64,000 nucleotides of DNA from Myxococcus flavus (GTDB lineage Bacteria; Myxococcota; Myxococcia; Myxococcales; Myxococcaceae): NCBI RefSeq assembly GCF_050038885.1, contig NZ_CP143624.1, positions 930,001 through 994,000 of the forward strand, written 5' to 3'. The stretch's first letter is position 1. Each line of letters opens with the position of its first letter. Made by a program: the position numbers and the translations under genes. Below the pieces are notes generated by a model. The model was not told where the DNA came from. It saw only the letters and a program-made list of their open reading frames with translations, and made no database searches. Below are positions 24,949 to 33,156 of this stretch, piece after piece.

Positions 24949-26562
24949 CTACTCGGGGGAAAGGGTACGCCGGTGGACGAAATAGGGAGAGCGCACGAGT
25001 CCGACGAGCGCATCGCCCAGGCGCCACTCTGAATTGGACCGGAAGGCCGCGCGCATGTCGGCCAGGACGGGCTCGTCAATGGGAAGCTCGTCGCGCCCCA
25101 TGGCGTAGCGGAAGAGCTGGAGCGGCACGCAGTCCGCTACGTCGTCACTCTGCGCCAGGATGCGCGCCAGCTCGGCGGCGCCCGTGAAGGAGACGGTGCC
25201 CGTCGAGAGCTCCACCGAGCCGCTGGCGTCCACGTCGAGGCCGTTCTCCGAGGTGCGGTACTTGCCCAGCCCGTCGAAGTCCTCGAAGCCGAAGCCGATG
25301 GGGTCCAGGGTCCGGTGGCAGCCCGCGCAGGTCGGGTTGTTGGTGTGGGCGGCAAAGCGCGCGCGGGTGGTGCTGTCGAGCACCGGCTCTGGCGGGACGA
25401 TGGAGATGGTGGCCGGCGGCGGTGGCACCTCGCGGCACAGCAGGCGGCCGAGGACGAACTTGCCGCGGCGGATGGGCGAGCTGGAGTCGAAGAGCGCGTA
25501 GGTAGCCAGCACGCTGGCGTGGGTGAGGATGCCTGCGCGGTTGGCCGGCAGCGGCAGCCGTCCCAGCGTGCCGTCCGGCATGGAGGGCTGGGTGTCGTAG
25601 AAGTACGCCATGCGCGCGTCCGCGTACGTGTAGTCCGCGTTCAACAACTCGCGCACGGAGCCGTTGCGCTCCGTCAGGATGTGGTCGATGAAGGCCTTCG
25701 TCTCCGCCTGGCTGGAGTCCTTGAAGGCCACACTGAAAGCCGGGAACACCTGGTTGTTCTTGTTGAGATTGGCCTGTCCGGTGATGCCCAGCCACTCCTC
25801 GACGAACCGGTAGAGGTGCCGCCGCGCGGCGGGCGTGGCCAGCAGTCGGCGGGCGTGCTTCTCCCGCTCGTCCGCGGAGTCGAGCTTGCCGGCCTCCGCC
25901 GCGGCGAGGAGCTCCGCGTCCGCGGGGCTGGCGGTGATCGCGAACGACAGCGCCGTGGCGGTTTCATGAGGCGTCAGCCGCACCACCTGGTTGGCGTCGG
26001 CCTCCATCGCCCCCAGTTCGGTGCGGTACAGGAAGGACGCCGAGGAGAAAATGGCCTGGAGGACATAACGAGCCGCGGTGCCTGGGTCGTTACCCTTGCG
26101 CGCGTCCTTCCAGAGCACCAGGAAGTCCTCCACGTCCTCGTCCGTCACGGGACGGCGGAAGGCACGCGTGGCGATGCCACGAATGAACGTCTCCGCGCAC
26201 TCAAGCTCCGGCACGCTCGAAGGGCACGTCCACTCCGCCTGCAGTTGGTTCTTGCCGTACTCCGCGACGCTCCTTGCCGCGACGTCGATCTGGTCCGCCA
26301 GCAACGACGTGACCTGCAGTCGGTCGTGCGTGGAGAACCCGAGGATGGTGTCCTCCGGCGCGAAGGCATACGTCATCACCAGCGGTTGAGTCGTGGGGAA
26401 GATGGCGTTGACGCTGTTGTCGTACTCGGCACGCGTCAGGCGCCGGACACGCGCCGAGGAGGCCTCGTCGACTTCAGGAGGCGCCCCGGACGAGGACTTG
26501 CCGGAACACGACACTGCTGACAGCAGCAAGGCCGCGGGAACGAAGAAACGAATGAGTCGCAT
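24949..26562 (-). CDS. DUF1592/DUF1588/DUF1585-type lipoprotein with CxxCH heme motif
   Basis: 537 residues from the ATG at 26562; a TTG two codons upstream is closer to GAGGG and is an alternative. Signal peptide with lipobox AVSC. Domain order fits the planctomycete/myxobacterial multidomain family: DUF1587-like RLTRAEYDNSVNAIFP, DUF1595 (FIRGIATRAFRRPVTDEDVEDF), DUF1592 (LSFAITASPADAELLAAA to FVEEWLG), DUF1588 (RRGKFVLGRLLCREVPPPP, then CAGCHRTLDPIGFGFEDFD) and DUF1585 at the end (LFRYAMGRDE). CAGCH is a canonical c-type heme site. It is probably a periplasmic or surface redox protein acting with its Tat-exported operon partner. Confidence 0.85.
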   Translation of the reverse strand: MRLIRFFVPAALLLSAVSCSGKSSSGAPPEVDEASSARVRRLTRAEYDNSVNAIFPTTQPLVMTYAFAPEDTILGFSTHDRLQVTSLLADQIDVAARSVAEYGKNQLQAEWTCPSSVPELECAETFIRGIATRAFRRPVTDEDVEDFLVLWKDARKGNDPGTAARYVLQAIFSSASFLYRTELGAMEADANQVVRLTPHETATALSFAITASPADAELLAAAEAGKLDSADEREKHARRLLATPAARRHLYRFVEEWLGITGQANLNKNNQVFPAFSVAFKDSSQAETKAFIDHILTERNGSVRELLNADYTYADARMAYFYDTQPSMPDGTLGRLPLPANRAGILTHASVLATYALFDSSSPIRRGKFVLGRLLCREVPPPPATISIVPPEPVLDSTTRARFAAHTNNPTCAGCHRTLDPIGFGFEDFDGLGKYRTSENGLDVDASGSVELSTGTVSFTGAAELARILAQSDDVADCVPLQLFRYAMGRDELPIDEPVLADMRAAFRSNSEWRLGDALVGLVRSPYFVHRRTLSPE

Positions 26563-26831
26563 ACGCAAGGCACCCTCGAACCAGCAACCCCCAGGTGGCC
26601 CCCTCTGAAGTGCTGGCTTGGCAACGATTCTAGCGGCTCCACCAACACCGTCCGTCACGAATCGAGCGCAGTGTGTCGAAGGGCCTGGGCGTGCAGGTCC
26701 GCTGCGGGATTGCGCTGAGACTGCTGCTGCCCCACAGAGAATTCTTTGAATACAGACAATACAGCCCGCACAGGCGCCTACGTACGCGCAGTTTGCCTTC
26801 TGGGTGCGGGTGGACTCCGGGTGTATTCACA

Positions 26832-26862
26832 CACCGCGCGCGCCGGCTCAACGCGCGCGGTG
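26832..26862 (-). terminator. Perfect 11-bp hairpin overlapping the rpiA stop codon
   Basis: CACCGCGCGCG (26832-26842) pairs with CGCGCGCGGTG (26852-26862) with a nine-base loop; the rpiA stop codon (26848-26850) is inside the loop. Likely the 3' end structure of the rpiA transcript. Confidence 0.5.
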
Positions 26863-27558
26863 CTCGACGCCCTCCGGGCCCGCCACCACCAGGTCCGTGG
26901 TGATGCCCAGGAACAGGCCATGTCCCACGATGCCGGCGCGCGCCCCCAGGCGCAGGGCGAGCGGCACGGGCGCGTCGATGGGCCCGAAGGCGCAGTCGAG
27001 CACGAGGTTGCCCTGATCGGTGAGGAAGGGCGCGCCGTCCGCGGCCTGACGAACGGTGACGCTCGCGCCGAGCGACTCGAGGAAGCGCAGCTGGGAGCGC
27101 CAGCCGAAGGCCATCACCTCCACTGGCACCGGCCGGTGCGTCCCCAGCACGGGCGACAGCTTGTGGACGTCCGCCACGATGGCGACGCGCTGGCTGGCCT
27201 GCGCGACGATTTTCTCGCGGAGCAGCGCACCGCCACCGCCCTTGATGAGGGACAGGTCCGGCGCCACCTCGTCGGCGCCGTCGATGGTGACATCCAGCGA
27301 CGGATGCGTGTCCAGCGTCGACAGGGGCACGCCCAGCGAGCGCGCCAGGGCCTCCGTGGCGCGAGACGTCGGCACTCCCACGACATCCAGGAGCCGCCCC
27401 TGCGCGCGCAGCGCCGCCAGCCGGCGGACGGCGAAGGCCGCGGTGCTGCCGGTGCCCAGCCCCACCACCATGCCGGGCTGGATGAAGGCGTCCACCGCCC
27501 ATTCAGCGGCCGCCTGTTTGTAGCGGGCGTCCGACGCCCCCGCCTCCTCCTGGCTCAT
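26848..27558 (-). CDS. rpiA: Ribose-5-phosphate isomerase A
   Basis: 236 residues, the usual length for RpiA. All signatures are present: VVGLGTGSTAAFAV (32-44) binding the phosphate, DGADEV (93-98) with the catalytic Asp and the substrate-contacting acid pair, and KGGGGALLREK (106-116) with the general-base Glu115. It interconverts ribose-5-phosphate and ribulose-5-phosphate in the non-oxidative pentose phosphate pathway, in the cytosol. No Shine-Dalgarno is seen before the ATG, so the transcript may be leaderless or start elsewhere. It lies in the same direction as the SBBP gene upstream with a 69-bp gap. Confidence 0.95.
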   Translation of the reverse strand: MSQEEAGASDARYKQAAAEWAVDAFIQPGMVVGLGTGSTAAFAVRRLAALRAQGRLLDVVGVPTSRATEALARSLGVPLSTLDTHPSLDVTIDGADEVAPDLSLIKGGGGALLREKIVAQASQRVAIVADVHKLSPVLGTHRPVPVEVMAFGWRSQLRFLESLGASVTVRQAADGAPFLTDQGNLVLDCAFGPIDAPVPLALRLGARAGIVGHGLFLGITTDLVVAGPEGVEHRAR

Positions 27559-27627
27559 GCGGCGAGCGTAGCGCGGCGGCGCGCGGCGTCACCGCGCGTC
27601 CGGGCGTGATGTCCCGTTCAGGACGCC

Positions 27628-28995
27628 TCAAGGGACCTTGAATTGCCCTCGCGGCGACCACGGCTCCGGGCTCTGCGGGCCGTCGAGGCCGTCCATGAAG
27701 CGGAAGAGCACCGTGTCGTAGCCCCCGGCGCTGGGACTGCTGGACACCTGCCCCCAGGTGTAGCCCACCAGGTACACGGCGCCGTCCTCGGCGGTGGCCA
27801 CGCCCTGCCCCCGGTCCGTGGTCGGCGAGCCCACCTGCCGCAGCTCCAGCCATGTGCCCCGGCTGTCGTACGTGGCCAGGAACAGGTCCGTGCCCCCGAG
27901 CGAGTCGGCGCCGCCCAGGGACCCCGACGTGAAGCCCGCCAGGTGGATGCGGCCATCCGCGCCCACCGCCACGGCCTGGGCATAGTCCGTGGTCGTGGTG
28001 CCCAGCTGCCGCGTCCAGTGCCGGTTGCCCTCGGTGTCGTACTTCACCAACACGGCGTCGTACGTGCCCACGCGGACGTTCCCATCCAGCGCGCCCGACG
28101 TGTAGCCGGAGACATAGACGCCGCCATCCGCCGCCACGGCGACACCGGTGCCGAACTCGTCGCTGGTGGAGCCGAGCTGCCGCACCCACCGGGCCTCGCC
28201 CTGGACGCTGTACTTCGCCAGGAAGAGGTCCACCGTGGAGCCCGGGCTCGTCACGCCATCCATGCTGCCGTACGTGTAGCCCGTCACGTAGACGTCCTCG
28301 CTGGGGCTCACGGCCACGCCCAGCGCCACGTCGCTGCGCGAGGAGCCGAACTGGCGCAGCCAGTAGGGGTTGCCGCCGGTGTCGAACTTCGCCACCACCA
28401 CGTCGTAGTGGCCCTGCGGCGCGGTGCCGTCGAAGCGGCCCAGCGAGTAGCCGGCGACGAAGACGGCGTCCTGCCCTTCCTGCCGCGTGGCGGCGACGCC
28501 GGTGGCGAAGTCATCCGTGGCGGTGCCGAATTGCCTCACCCACTGCAGCGTGCCGGCCGCGTCGTACTTCGCCACGAACTGGTCCGTGCCACCCGCGTTG
28601 ACGTAGTAGCCGAAGCTGCCCCAGGTGTAGCCCGCGACGTAGACGTTGCCGAACGCGTCCGCGGACACCGCCTGCGCACGGTCATGCGCGGTCGTCCCCA
28701 GCTGGCGCGTCCACAGCAGCGCGCCCGAGGCGTCGTACTTCGCGACGAAGGCGTCGTGCCCTCCCGCCGAAGCCTCCTCGCCCAGCTCGCCGTTGGTGTA
28801 GCCCGCCACGTAGATGGCGCCCGCCGACGTCGTCACCGCCAGCGCCAGCTCGTCATCCACGGTGCCGGTCTGTTGAATCCAGTTGCCAGGCTGCGGGAGC
28901 GCGGGAAGCTTCGCGAGCGAGACCAGCGGGAAGCTCAGCAATGCCAGTCCGCCCACGACTCCACACGCGCTCCACCGCTGCCAACTCCACACCAT
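27628..28995 (-). CDS. Secreted SBBP-repeat beta-propeller protein
   Basis: 455 residues with a signal peptide (about 1-28). About seven repeats of roughly 55 residues follow, each with the SBBP pattern: ...VAGYT(x)G...GG.D.FVAKYD..G...W.RQLG (for example VYVAGYTWGSFG, FVAKYDAAGTLQWVRQFG). Seven such blades form a beta-propeller, usually a ligand-binding or surface-adhesion fold in myxobacteria. GAGGAG lies six bases before the ATG. No catalytic motif is visible. Confidence 0.85.
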   Translation of the reverse strand: MVWSWQRWSACGVVGGLALLSFPLVSLAKLPALPQPGNWIQQTGTVDDELALAVTTSAGAIYVAGYTNGELGEEASAGGHDAFVAKYDASGALLWTRQLGTTAHDRAQAVSADAFGNVYVAGYTWGSFGYYVNAGGTDQFVAKYDAAGTLQWVRQFGTATDDFATGVAATRQEGQDAVFVAGYSLGRFDGTAPQGHYDVVVAKFDTGGNPYWLRQFGSSRSDVALGVAVSPSEDVYVTGYTYGSMDGVTSPGSTVDLFLAKYSVQGEARWVRQLGSTSDEFGTGVAVAADGGVYVSGYTSGALDGNVRVGTYDAVLVKYDTEGNRHWTRQLGTTTTDYAQAVAVGADGRIHLAGFTSGSLGGADSLGGTDLFLATYDSRGTWLELRQVGSPTTDRGQGVATAEDGAVYLVGYTWGQVSSSPSAGGYDTVLFRFMDGLDGPQSPEPWSPRGQFKVP

Positions 28996-29089
28996 GGGCG
29001 ACTCCTCGGGATGAAAGATTCTGCCCGCACTCTATGCAGCCAGCAGACAATGAACATCCCGAACGACGACGTCCCGGGTAGGGAAGGAC

Positions 29090-29117
29090 GTGACGCGACG
29101 TGTTGGCGTCGCGTCAC
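29090..29117 (-). terminator. Perfect 11-bp stem hairpin after the beta-barrel gene
   Basis: GTGACGCGACG (29090-29100) and CGTCGCGTCAC (29107-29117) pair without mismatch around a six-base loop, 40 bases past the stop (29157) of the minus-strand gene. It could also affect the promoter of the SBBP gene at 28995. Confidence 0.6.
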
Positions 29118-29156
29118 TTGAGACTGCGCGTGAAACACAAACCCGGCTAGTCTGGA

Positions 29157-29909
29157 TTAAAGGTTCCAGCTCCCGCGAACGCCGAGCATGAGCAGGCCAT
29201 AGGGGCCATCACCGACCTGGTCCAGGGGCTCCTCCTGCGTGAGGTTCAGCGCGGGGATGTTGACGGTGCTGGTGCCGCTGCGGGTCGTGTACCGGGCGTA
29301 GGTCGCCGTCAGGTAAGGGCCGAAGGACAGCGAGTCCGACAGCCGCCACTTGCCGCCGACGGTGAGGTTCACGAACTCCGGGCCGCGCGTCTGGCCCTCG
29401 ATATCGACCGTTCCGGGCGCGGGCGCCGTGATGGGGCCGGAGACCTTGTTGTTCAAGAGCACCATGCCCACACCCAGCCCCACGAAGGGGTCGAACGAGG
29501 CCTTGGGCGCGAAGTGGTACTGCACGTGGGGCCCGAAGCGAATCTGCGAGACGGAGCAGTCGAAGCCTTCCGGGCAGGTGTAGGGGTTCTCCTTGACCAG
29601 CACCTGCGAGTACTGGCCGAACGCGCCGACGTACCACCGTGAGTTGATGCGGTAACCCGCCTCCAGCAGGAAGGCGATACCGCCATTGGCCGCGTCGCTG
29701 AGCTTCAGGTCGCGGACCGAGCCGTCGACCCCAGCGCCATCCTTGTAGAGGTAACCCGCGCCCGCTTGGAAGCTGACCCCCACCGAGAGCTCCAGGCCAC
29801 TGATCTCATCGTGCGTGGAGGACTCCAGCGTCTGCGACTCCTCCGCTCCCGCTCCCGAGGAAACCAGCAACGACACCACCGCCAGGGACCACGACAGCTT
29901 GCCCATCAT
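29157..29909 (-). CDS. Outer-membrane beta-barrel protein (OmpA/OmpW-like porin fold)
   Basis: 250 residues from the ATG at 29909 (GGAGG five bases upstream). Signal peptide cleaves after GAGA. The mature protein is a run of amphipathic strands with aromatic girdles: LSVGVSFQAGAGYLY, GIAFLLEAGYRINSRWYVGAFGQYS, IRFGPHVQYHFAP, DPFVGLGVGMVLL, LSFGPYLTATYARYTT, and a C-terminal GVRGSWNL. This is the pattern of an eight-stranded outer-membrane barrel. One Cys pair (TCPEGFDC) lies in an extracellular loop. Divergent from a LysR regulator across overlapping palindromes, so probably under its control. Confidence 0.78.
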   Translation of the reverse strand: MMGKLSWSLAVVSLLVSSGAGAEESQTLESSTHDEISGLELSVGVSFQAGAGYLYKDGAGVDGSVRDLKLSDAANGGIAFLLEAGYRINSRWYVGAFGQYSQVLVKENPYTCPEGFDCSVSQIRFGPHVQYHFAPKASFDPFVGLGVGMVLLNNKVSGPITAPAPGTVDIEGQTRGPEFVNLTVGGKWRLSDSLSFGPYLTATYARYTTRSGTSTVNIPALNLTQEEPLDQVGDGPYGLLMLGVRGSWNL

Positions 29910-29966
29910 CTGCCCCTCCATTGAAGTGGATGCTCACAAGGCATCCCACTGGAGGCGACTGTAGGA

Positions 29967-29988
29967 TCGCTTACACAAGCGACGTAAG
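29967..29988. promoter_or_regulatory. Overlapping palindromes between a barrel gene and a LysR gene
   Basis: TCGCTT-ACAC-AAGCGA (29967-29982) is a perfect inverted repeat, and CTTAC (29970-29974) is mirrored by GTAAG (29984-29988). Both lie between starts at 29909 (minus) and 30081 (plus), as expected for a LysR operator. Confidence 0.55.
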
Positions 29989-30080
29989 GCGCGCCGCGTC
30001 ACGAATACCGGGACAGCCCCGATTTGAGTACCAACGACGTGTGCACGAAGAGGTGCCTCACGTTGTCAGGAGATTGCACA

Positions 30081-30977
30081 ATGCCGGGCATGAACGTCAC
30101 CCTGGAGCAGGCCCGCGCGCTGGATGCCCTCGCCCGCCACGGCACTTTTACCGCCGCGGCGGAGGCGCTGCGCAAGGGCCACACGGCGGTGCTGTACGCG
30201 CTGCGGACGCTCGAGGCCCAGACGGAGCTGACGCTGCTGGACCGGCGTGGCTACCGCACCCGGCTGACGCCCGCCGGGGAACGCATCCTGGAGCACTGCC
30301 GCAAGCTGCTGGCAGCCGAGCGCGATTTGGAGGCCGCGTGCGCGGAGATACGCGCCGGCTGGGAGCCCGCGCTGCGCATCGTCTTCGACGGCATCTTCCC
30401 CGCCGAGCCCCTGCTGCGCGTGGTGAAGGCGCTTCGCGCCGAGGGCGCCAGCACCCGCTTCCACGTCTCCGCGGAGTTCCTCTCCGGCGTGGAGGCCTCC
30501 TTCGTGCGCGACGAGGCGGACCTCATGGTGTCCCTGCTGCCACCCACCGTGCCGGGACTGCGCAGCTACCGGCTCCCCGAGCTCAAGGCCGTCCTGGTGG
30601 CCCAGCGTGAGCACCCGCTGGCGCGGCGGCGAGGCCCGTTGAAGGACGAGGACCTCGCGGAGCACCTGGTGCTCACCGTGCGCGGCTCGGACCCCCGGCT
30701 CCAGCTCAGCACCGGCGCCCTGGAGACGCGCTCCACCGTGCACCTCAACGACTTCGCCGCGAAGAAGGCCGCCATCCTGGAGGGCCTGGGCTTCGGGTGG
30801 CTGCCCGAGTACCTGGTCTCCCGCGAGCTGCGCCGAGGGGAGCTGAAGGCCCTGAAGCTGGCCGGCGGCGCCACCCATGCCTTCCACCCCCAGCTCCACC
30901 ACCGCGCGGGCATCACCCTGGGCCGGGCGGCCCGCCGCGTCGTGAAGGCGCTCACGGAGGCGGAATCCATCGCCTGA
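30081..30977 (+). CDS. LysR-family transcriptional regulator
   Basis: 298 residues; the ATG at 30081 has AGGAG eight bases upstream. Helix-turn-helix at about 8-66 (LDALARHGTFTAAAEALRKG, then LYALRTLEAQTELTLLDRR). The effector-binding domain begins near 95 (PALRIVFDGIFPAEPLLRVV). Probably controls the divergent outer-membrane barrel gene. Effector unknown. Confidence 0.87.
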   Translation: MPGMNVTLEQARALDALARHGTFTAAAEALRKGHTAVLYALRTLEAQTELTLLDRRGYRTRLTPAGERILEHCRKLLAAERDLEAACAEIRAGWEPALRIVFDGIFPAEPLLRVVKALRAEGASTRFHVSAEFLSGVEASFVRDEADLMVSLLPPTVPGLRSYRLPELKAVLVAQREHPLARRRGPLKDEDLAEHLVLTVRGSDPRLQLSTGALETRSTVHLNDFAAKKAAILEGLGFGWLPEYLVSRELRRGELKALKLAGGATHAFHPQLHHRAGITLGRAARRVVKALTEAESIA

Positions 30978-31013
30978 GTACACCTGGCGTCCGCTCCGGC
31001 TCCCTGACGGCGG

Positions 31014-32594
31014 CTACTGCGTCACGACGCCACAGTCGCCGGTCATGTTCGTGGCTGGCTGCCCGTTCACCGTGTTCCCACTGAAGACGTTGTCGGGGGT
31101 GATGACCAGCTCGCCGGTGTTCGACCCACGGTTGCAGGTGATGACGCCCCCCGCCCCGCCCCGGTTGTTCACGAAGCGGTTGCCCCGCATGATGACGGTG
31201 CGCGACCCGCCGATGTCCTCCAGCTGGACGGCCGCACCCGGCCCCAGGGGGATGAAGTTGCCCTCGAACAGGTTGTCCTCCAGCAAGTCATTGTCCGGCT
31301 GGAAGTAGTGGATGGCGGCCCCGCCTCCCAGGTCGAAGATGCCTTCCGGGTTGGGCCACGTGAGGACGGGCCGCTCCCAGAGCTCGCTCGCCAGCGAGCC
31401 GCCGAACGCCTGCACGGAATTGCCCCGGAACGTGTTGTTGCGCAGCACCGTGTTGCGGCCGTGCGTGATGCACACGGCCCCACCACCCGCCATGGAGTAG
31501 GTGCCCGGCTGCGCGAAGCGGTCGACTTCCCAGATGCGGTTGTCCTGGAAGACGGTGCGTTCCACGCGCGAGCCGTCGGTGAACATCAGGTCCAGCGCAC
31601 CGCAGTTCGCGGAGGACTCGTTGTCGCGGAACACCGAGTCCGTAATCGTCACCGGCCCCGGGTAGTAGACCCACAGCGCGCCGCGCGTCCAATCGCGGTC
31701 GCTGTTGTACTGGTTCTTGCGCACCTTCTCGAAAATCATGTGCTCGAACACCGGGTGGCCCGCGCCCACGGAGTTCTCGCCATAGAAGTTCATGCCCCAC
31801 CAGCCATACGGGTTGGTGGACGTCAGCAGCACCGGCGCCTCCGCCGTGCCGCGCACCTGGATGGCGCCGTAGACGCGGACCTCCACCCGGCCCGCCTGGT
31901 GGTTCATCACGCTGCCGGGTGAATCCACGTCCACGTCCGCTTCCGTCACCTCGGGTCGGCCGCGGAAGTCCAGGATGACGCCCGGGTCCACCGCGAGCAC
32001 CTGACCGGGGGGAATGGTGACCACCCCATTCGCATCGCCAACCACTCGGTACGGCGAGCCCTCCACGGTGAGCCGTCCCGACAGCGTCCCCGTGACGACC
32101 GTTCCACCGTCCTCCGGAACCTCGATGTCCGGGCCCGCGTCCGGTGTCCCCGCATCAGTGCCGCTGTCCGGCGAGCCCGCGTCGAGGTCGCTTCCCGCAT
32201 CGGTGCCGCTGTCCGGCGCGCCTGCGTCGTGCTCCGCACCCGCGTCGGGTGCCCCTGCGTCGGTGTCACTCCCCGCGTCGCCATCCGAACCCGCGTCGGG
32301 CGTTCCGGCGTCAGTGTTACTCCCGGCATCGCCATCCGAACCCGCGTCGGACGTGCCTGCGTCGTCGCCCGCCCCCGCATCGGACGTCCCTGCGTCGTCG
32401 CCCGCCCCCGCATCGGACGTCCCTGCGTCGTCACCCGTCCCCGCATCGGACGTCCCCGAGTCGACGCCGCCATCACTCACGCCCGCGTCATCGCGCCCCG
32501 GGGGTGGCCGCTCATCCGGATCCGACGAGCAGGCAGCGAGCACCAGCAATAGGGGCAACGCGAACAGCGAACGCGCGATACGGAGGGAATTCAT
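31014..32594 (-). CDS. Right-handed parallel beta-helix lipoprotein with Asp-Ala-Gly repeat linker
   Basis: 526 residues from the ATG at 32594. Lipobox LAAC at about residues 19-22. Residues about 35-155 are almost entirely D/A/G/S/T repeats of the form TSDAGAGDDAG, the surface linker seen in many myxobacterial lipoproteins. The C-terminal 370 residues form a parallel beta-helix (GVILDFRGRP, VRVYGAIQVRGTAEAPVLLT, HPVFEHMIFEKV, DSVFRDNESSANCGALDL, RTVFQDNRIW, NTVLRNNTFRGN), as in pectate-lyase-fold proteins. No lyase active site is recognisable, so it may bind polysaccharide. No good ribosome-binding site precedes the start. Confidence 0.82.
   Translation of the reverse strand: MNSLRIARSLFALPLLLVLAACSSDPDERPPPGRDDAGVSDGGVDSGTSDAGTGDDAGTSDAGAGDDAGTSDAGAGDDAGTSDAGSDGDAGSNTDAGTPDAGSDGDAGSDTDAGAPDAGAEHDAGAPDSGTDAGSDLDAGSPDSGTDAGTPDAGPDIEVPEDGGTVVTGTLSGRLTVEGSPYRVVGDANGVVTIPPGQVLAVDPGVILDFRGRPEVTEADVDVDSPGSVMNHQAGRVEVRVYGAIQVRGTAEAPVLLTSTNPYGWWGMNFYGENSVGAGHPVFEHMIFEKVRKNQYNSDRDWTRGALWVYYPGPVTITDSVFRDNESSANCGALDLMFTDGSRVERTVFQDNRIWEVDRFAQPGTYSMAGGGAVCITHGRNTVLRNNTFRGNSVQAFGGSLASELWERPVLTWPNPEGIFDLGGGAAIHYFQPDNDLLEDNLFEGNFIPLGPGAAVQLEDIGGSRTVIMRGNRFVNNRGGAGGVITCNRGSNTGELVITPDNVFSGNTVNGQPATNMTGDCGVVTQ
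32356..32454 (-). repeat. Three 33-bp tandem repeats inside the DAG-linker coding region
   Basis: Units start at 32356, 32389 and 32422 and are nearly identical. On the minus strand each encodes eleven residues of the type TSDAGAGDDAG. They are likely to expand or contract between strains. Confidence 0.8.
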
Positions 32595-32699
32595 GTTCTG
32601 TCGCGCTACCACGCGGCCCTGACGGCTCGCAAACCGGGTCGGGGCGACCCGGGGACACATCGCTGGGACGGACGCGGGCGCCCTGTTAGAAGCGCGCAC

Positions 32700-33068
32700 A
32701 TGGCGAAAGACGTTCTCGTGCTCTCGTATTCGGGCTGCGGCACCTGCAAGAAGGCGTTGAAGTGGTTGCAGGAGCAAGGTGTTGCCCATCAGGTACGCCC
32801 CATCGTCGACATGCCGCCCACCGTGGCGGAGCTGAAGCAGTGGATTGCCCGCAGCGGCCTCTCCGTCCGCAAGTGGCTCAACACCAGCGGCCAGAGCTAC
32901 CGCGCGCTCGGCAAGGCCAAGGTCGACGCCGCCAGCGACGCGGAGCTGGTGGATTGGCTGGCCGCGGATGGAAAGCTCGTGAAGCGGCCCGTGCTGGTCA
33001 CGGGCGACACCGTCCTCGTGGGCTTCAAGCCCGAGGCCTACGAACAACGCTTCGCCTCGCGGGGCTGA
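32700..33068 (+). CDS. ArsC/Spx-family thioredoxin-fold protein
   Basis: 122 residues, typical ArsC/Spx length. The redox motif CGTC (Cys13, Cys16) follows the first strand (VLVLSYSG), then KKALKWLQEQGVAHQVRPI and the late signature KLVKRPVLVTGDTVLVGF, matching the 'RPhh' motif of the family. Spx-type members with CxxC regulate transcription or act as oxidoreductases; the YffB-type members have unknown substrates. Cytosolic, monocistronic. Confidence 0.85.
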   Translation: MAKDVLVLSYSGCGTCKKALKWLQEQGVAHQVRPIVDMPPTVAELKQWIARSGLSVRKWLNTSGQSYRALGKAKVDAASDAELVDWLAADGKLVKRPVLVTGDTVLVGFKPEAYEQRFASRG

Positions 33069-33139
33069 GCCTCGGGCGTCAGGCCGGGCGGGCAAGCGGG
33101 CGCACGTCCCACCGCCTCTCGCCGAGCGGGGCTCCGCGT

Positions 33140-33156
33140 GAAGACTTCATGTCTTC
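33140..33156 (+). promoter_or_regulatory. 17-bp perfect inverted repeat immediately before a start codon
   Basis: GAAGAC-TTCAT-GTCTTC ends one base before the ATG at 33157. An in-frame TGA at 33139 rules out an earlier start, and there is no free Shine-Dalgarno. It could be a DNA operator or an mRNA hairpin that hides the translation start. Confidence 0.5.
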
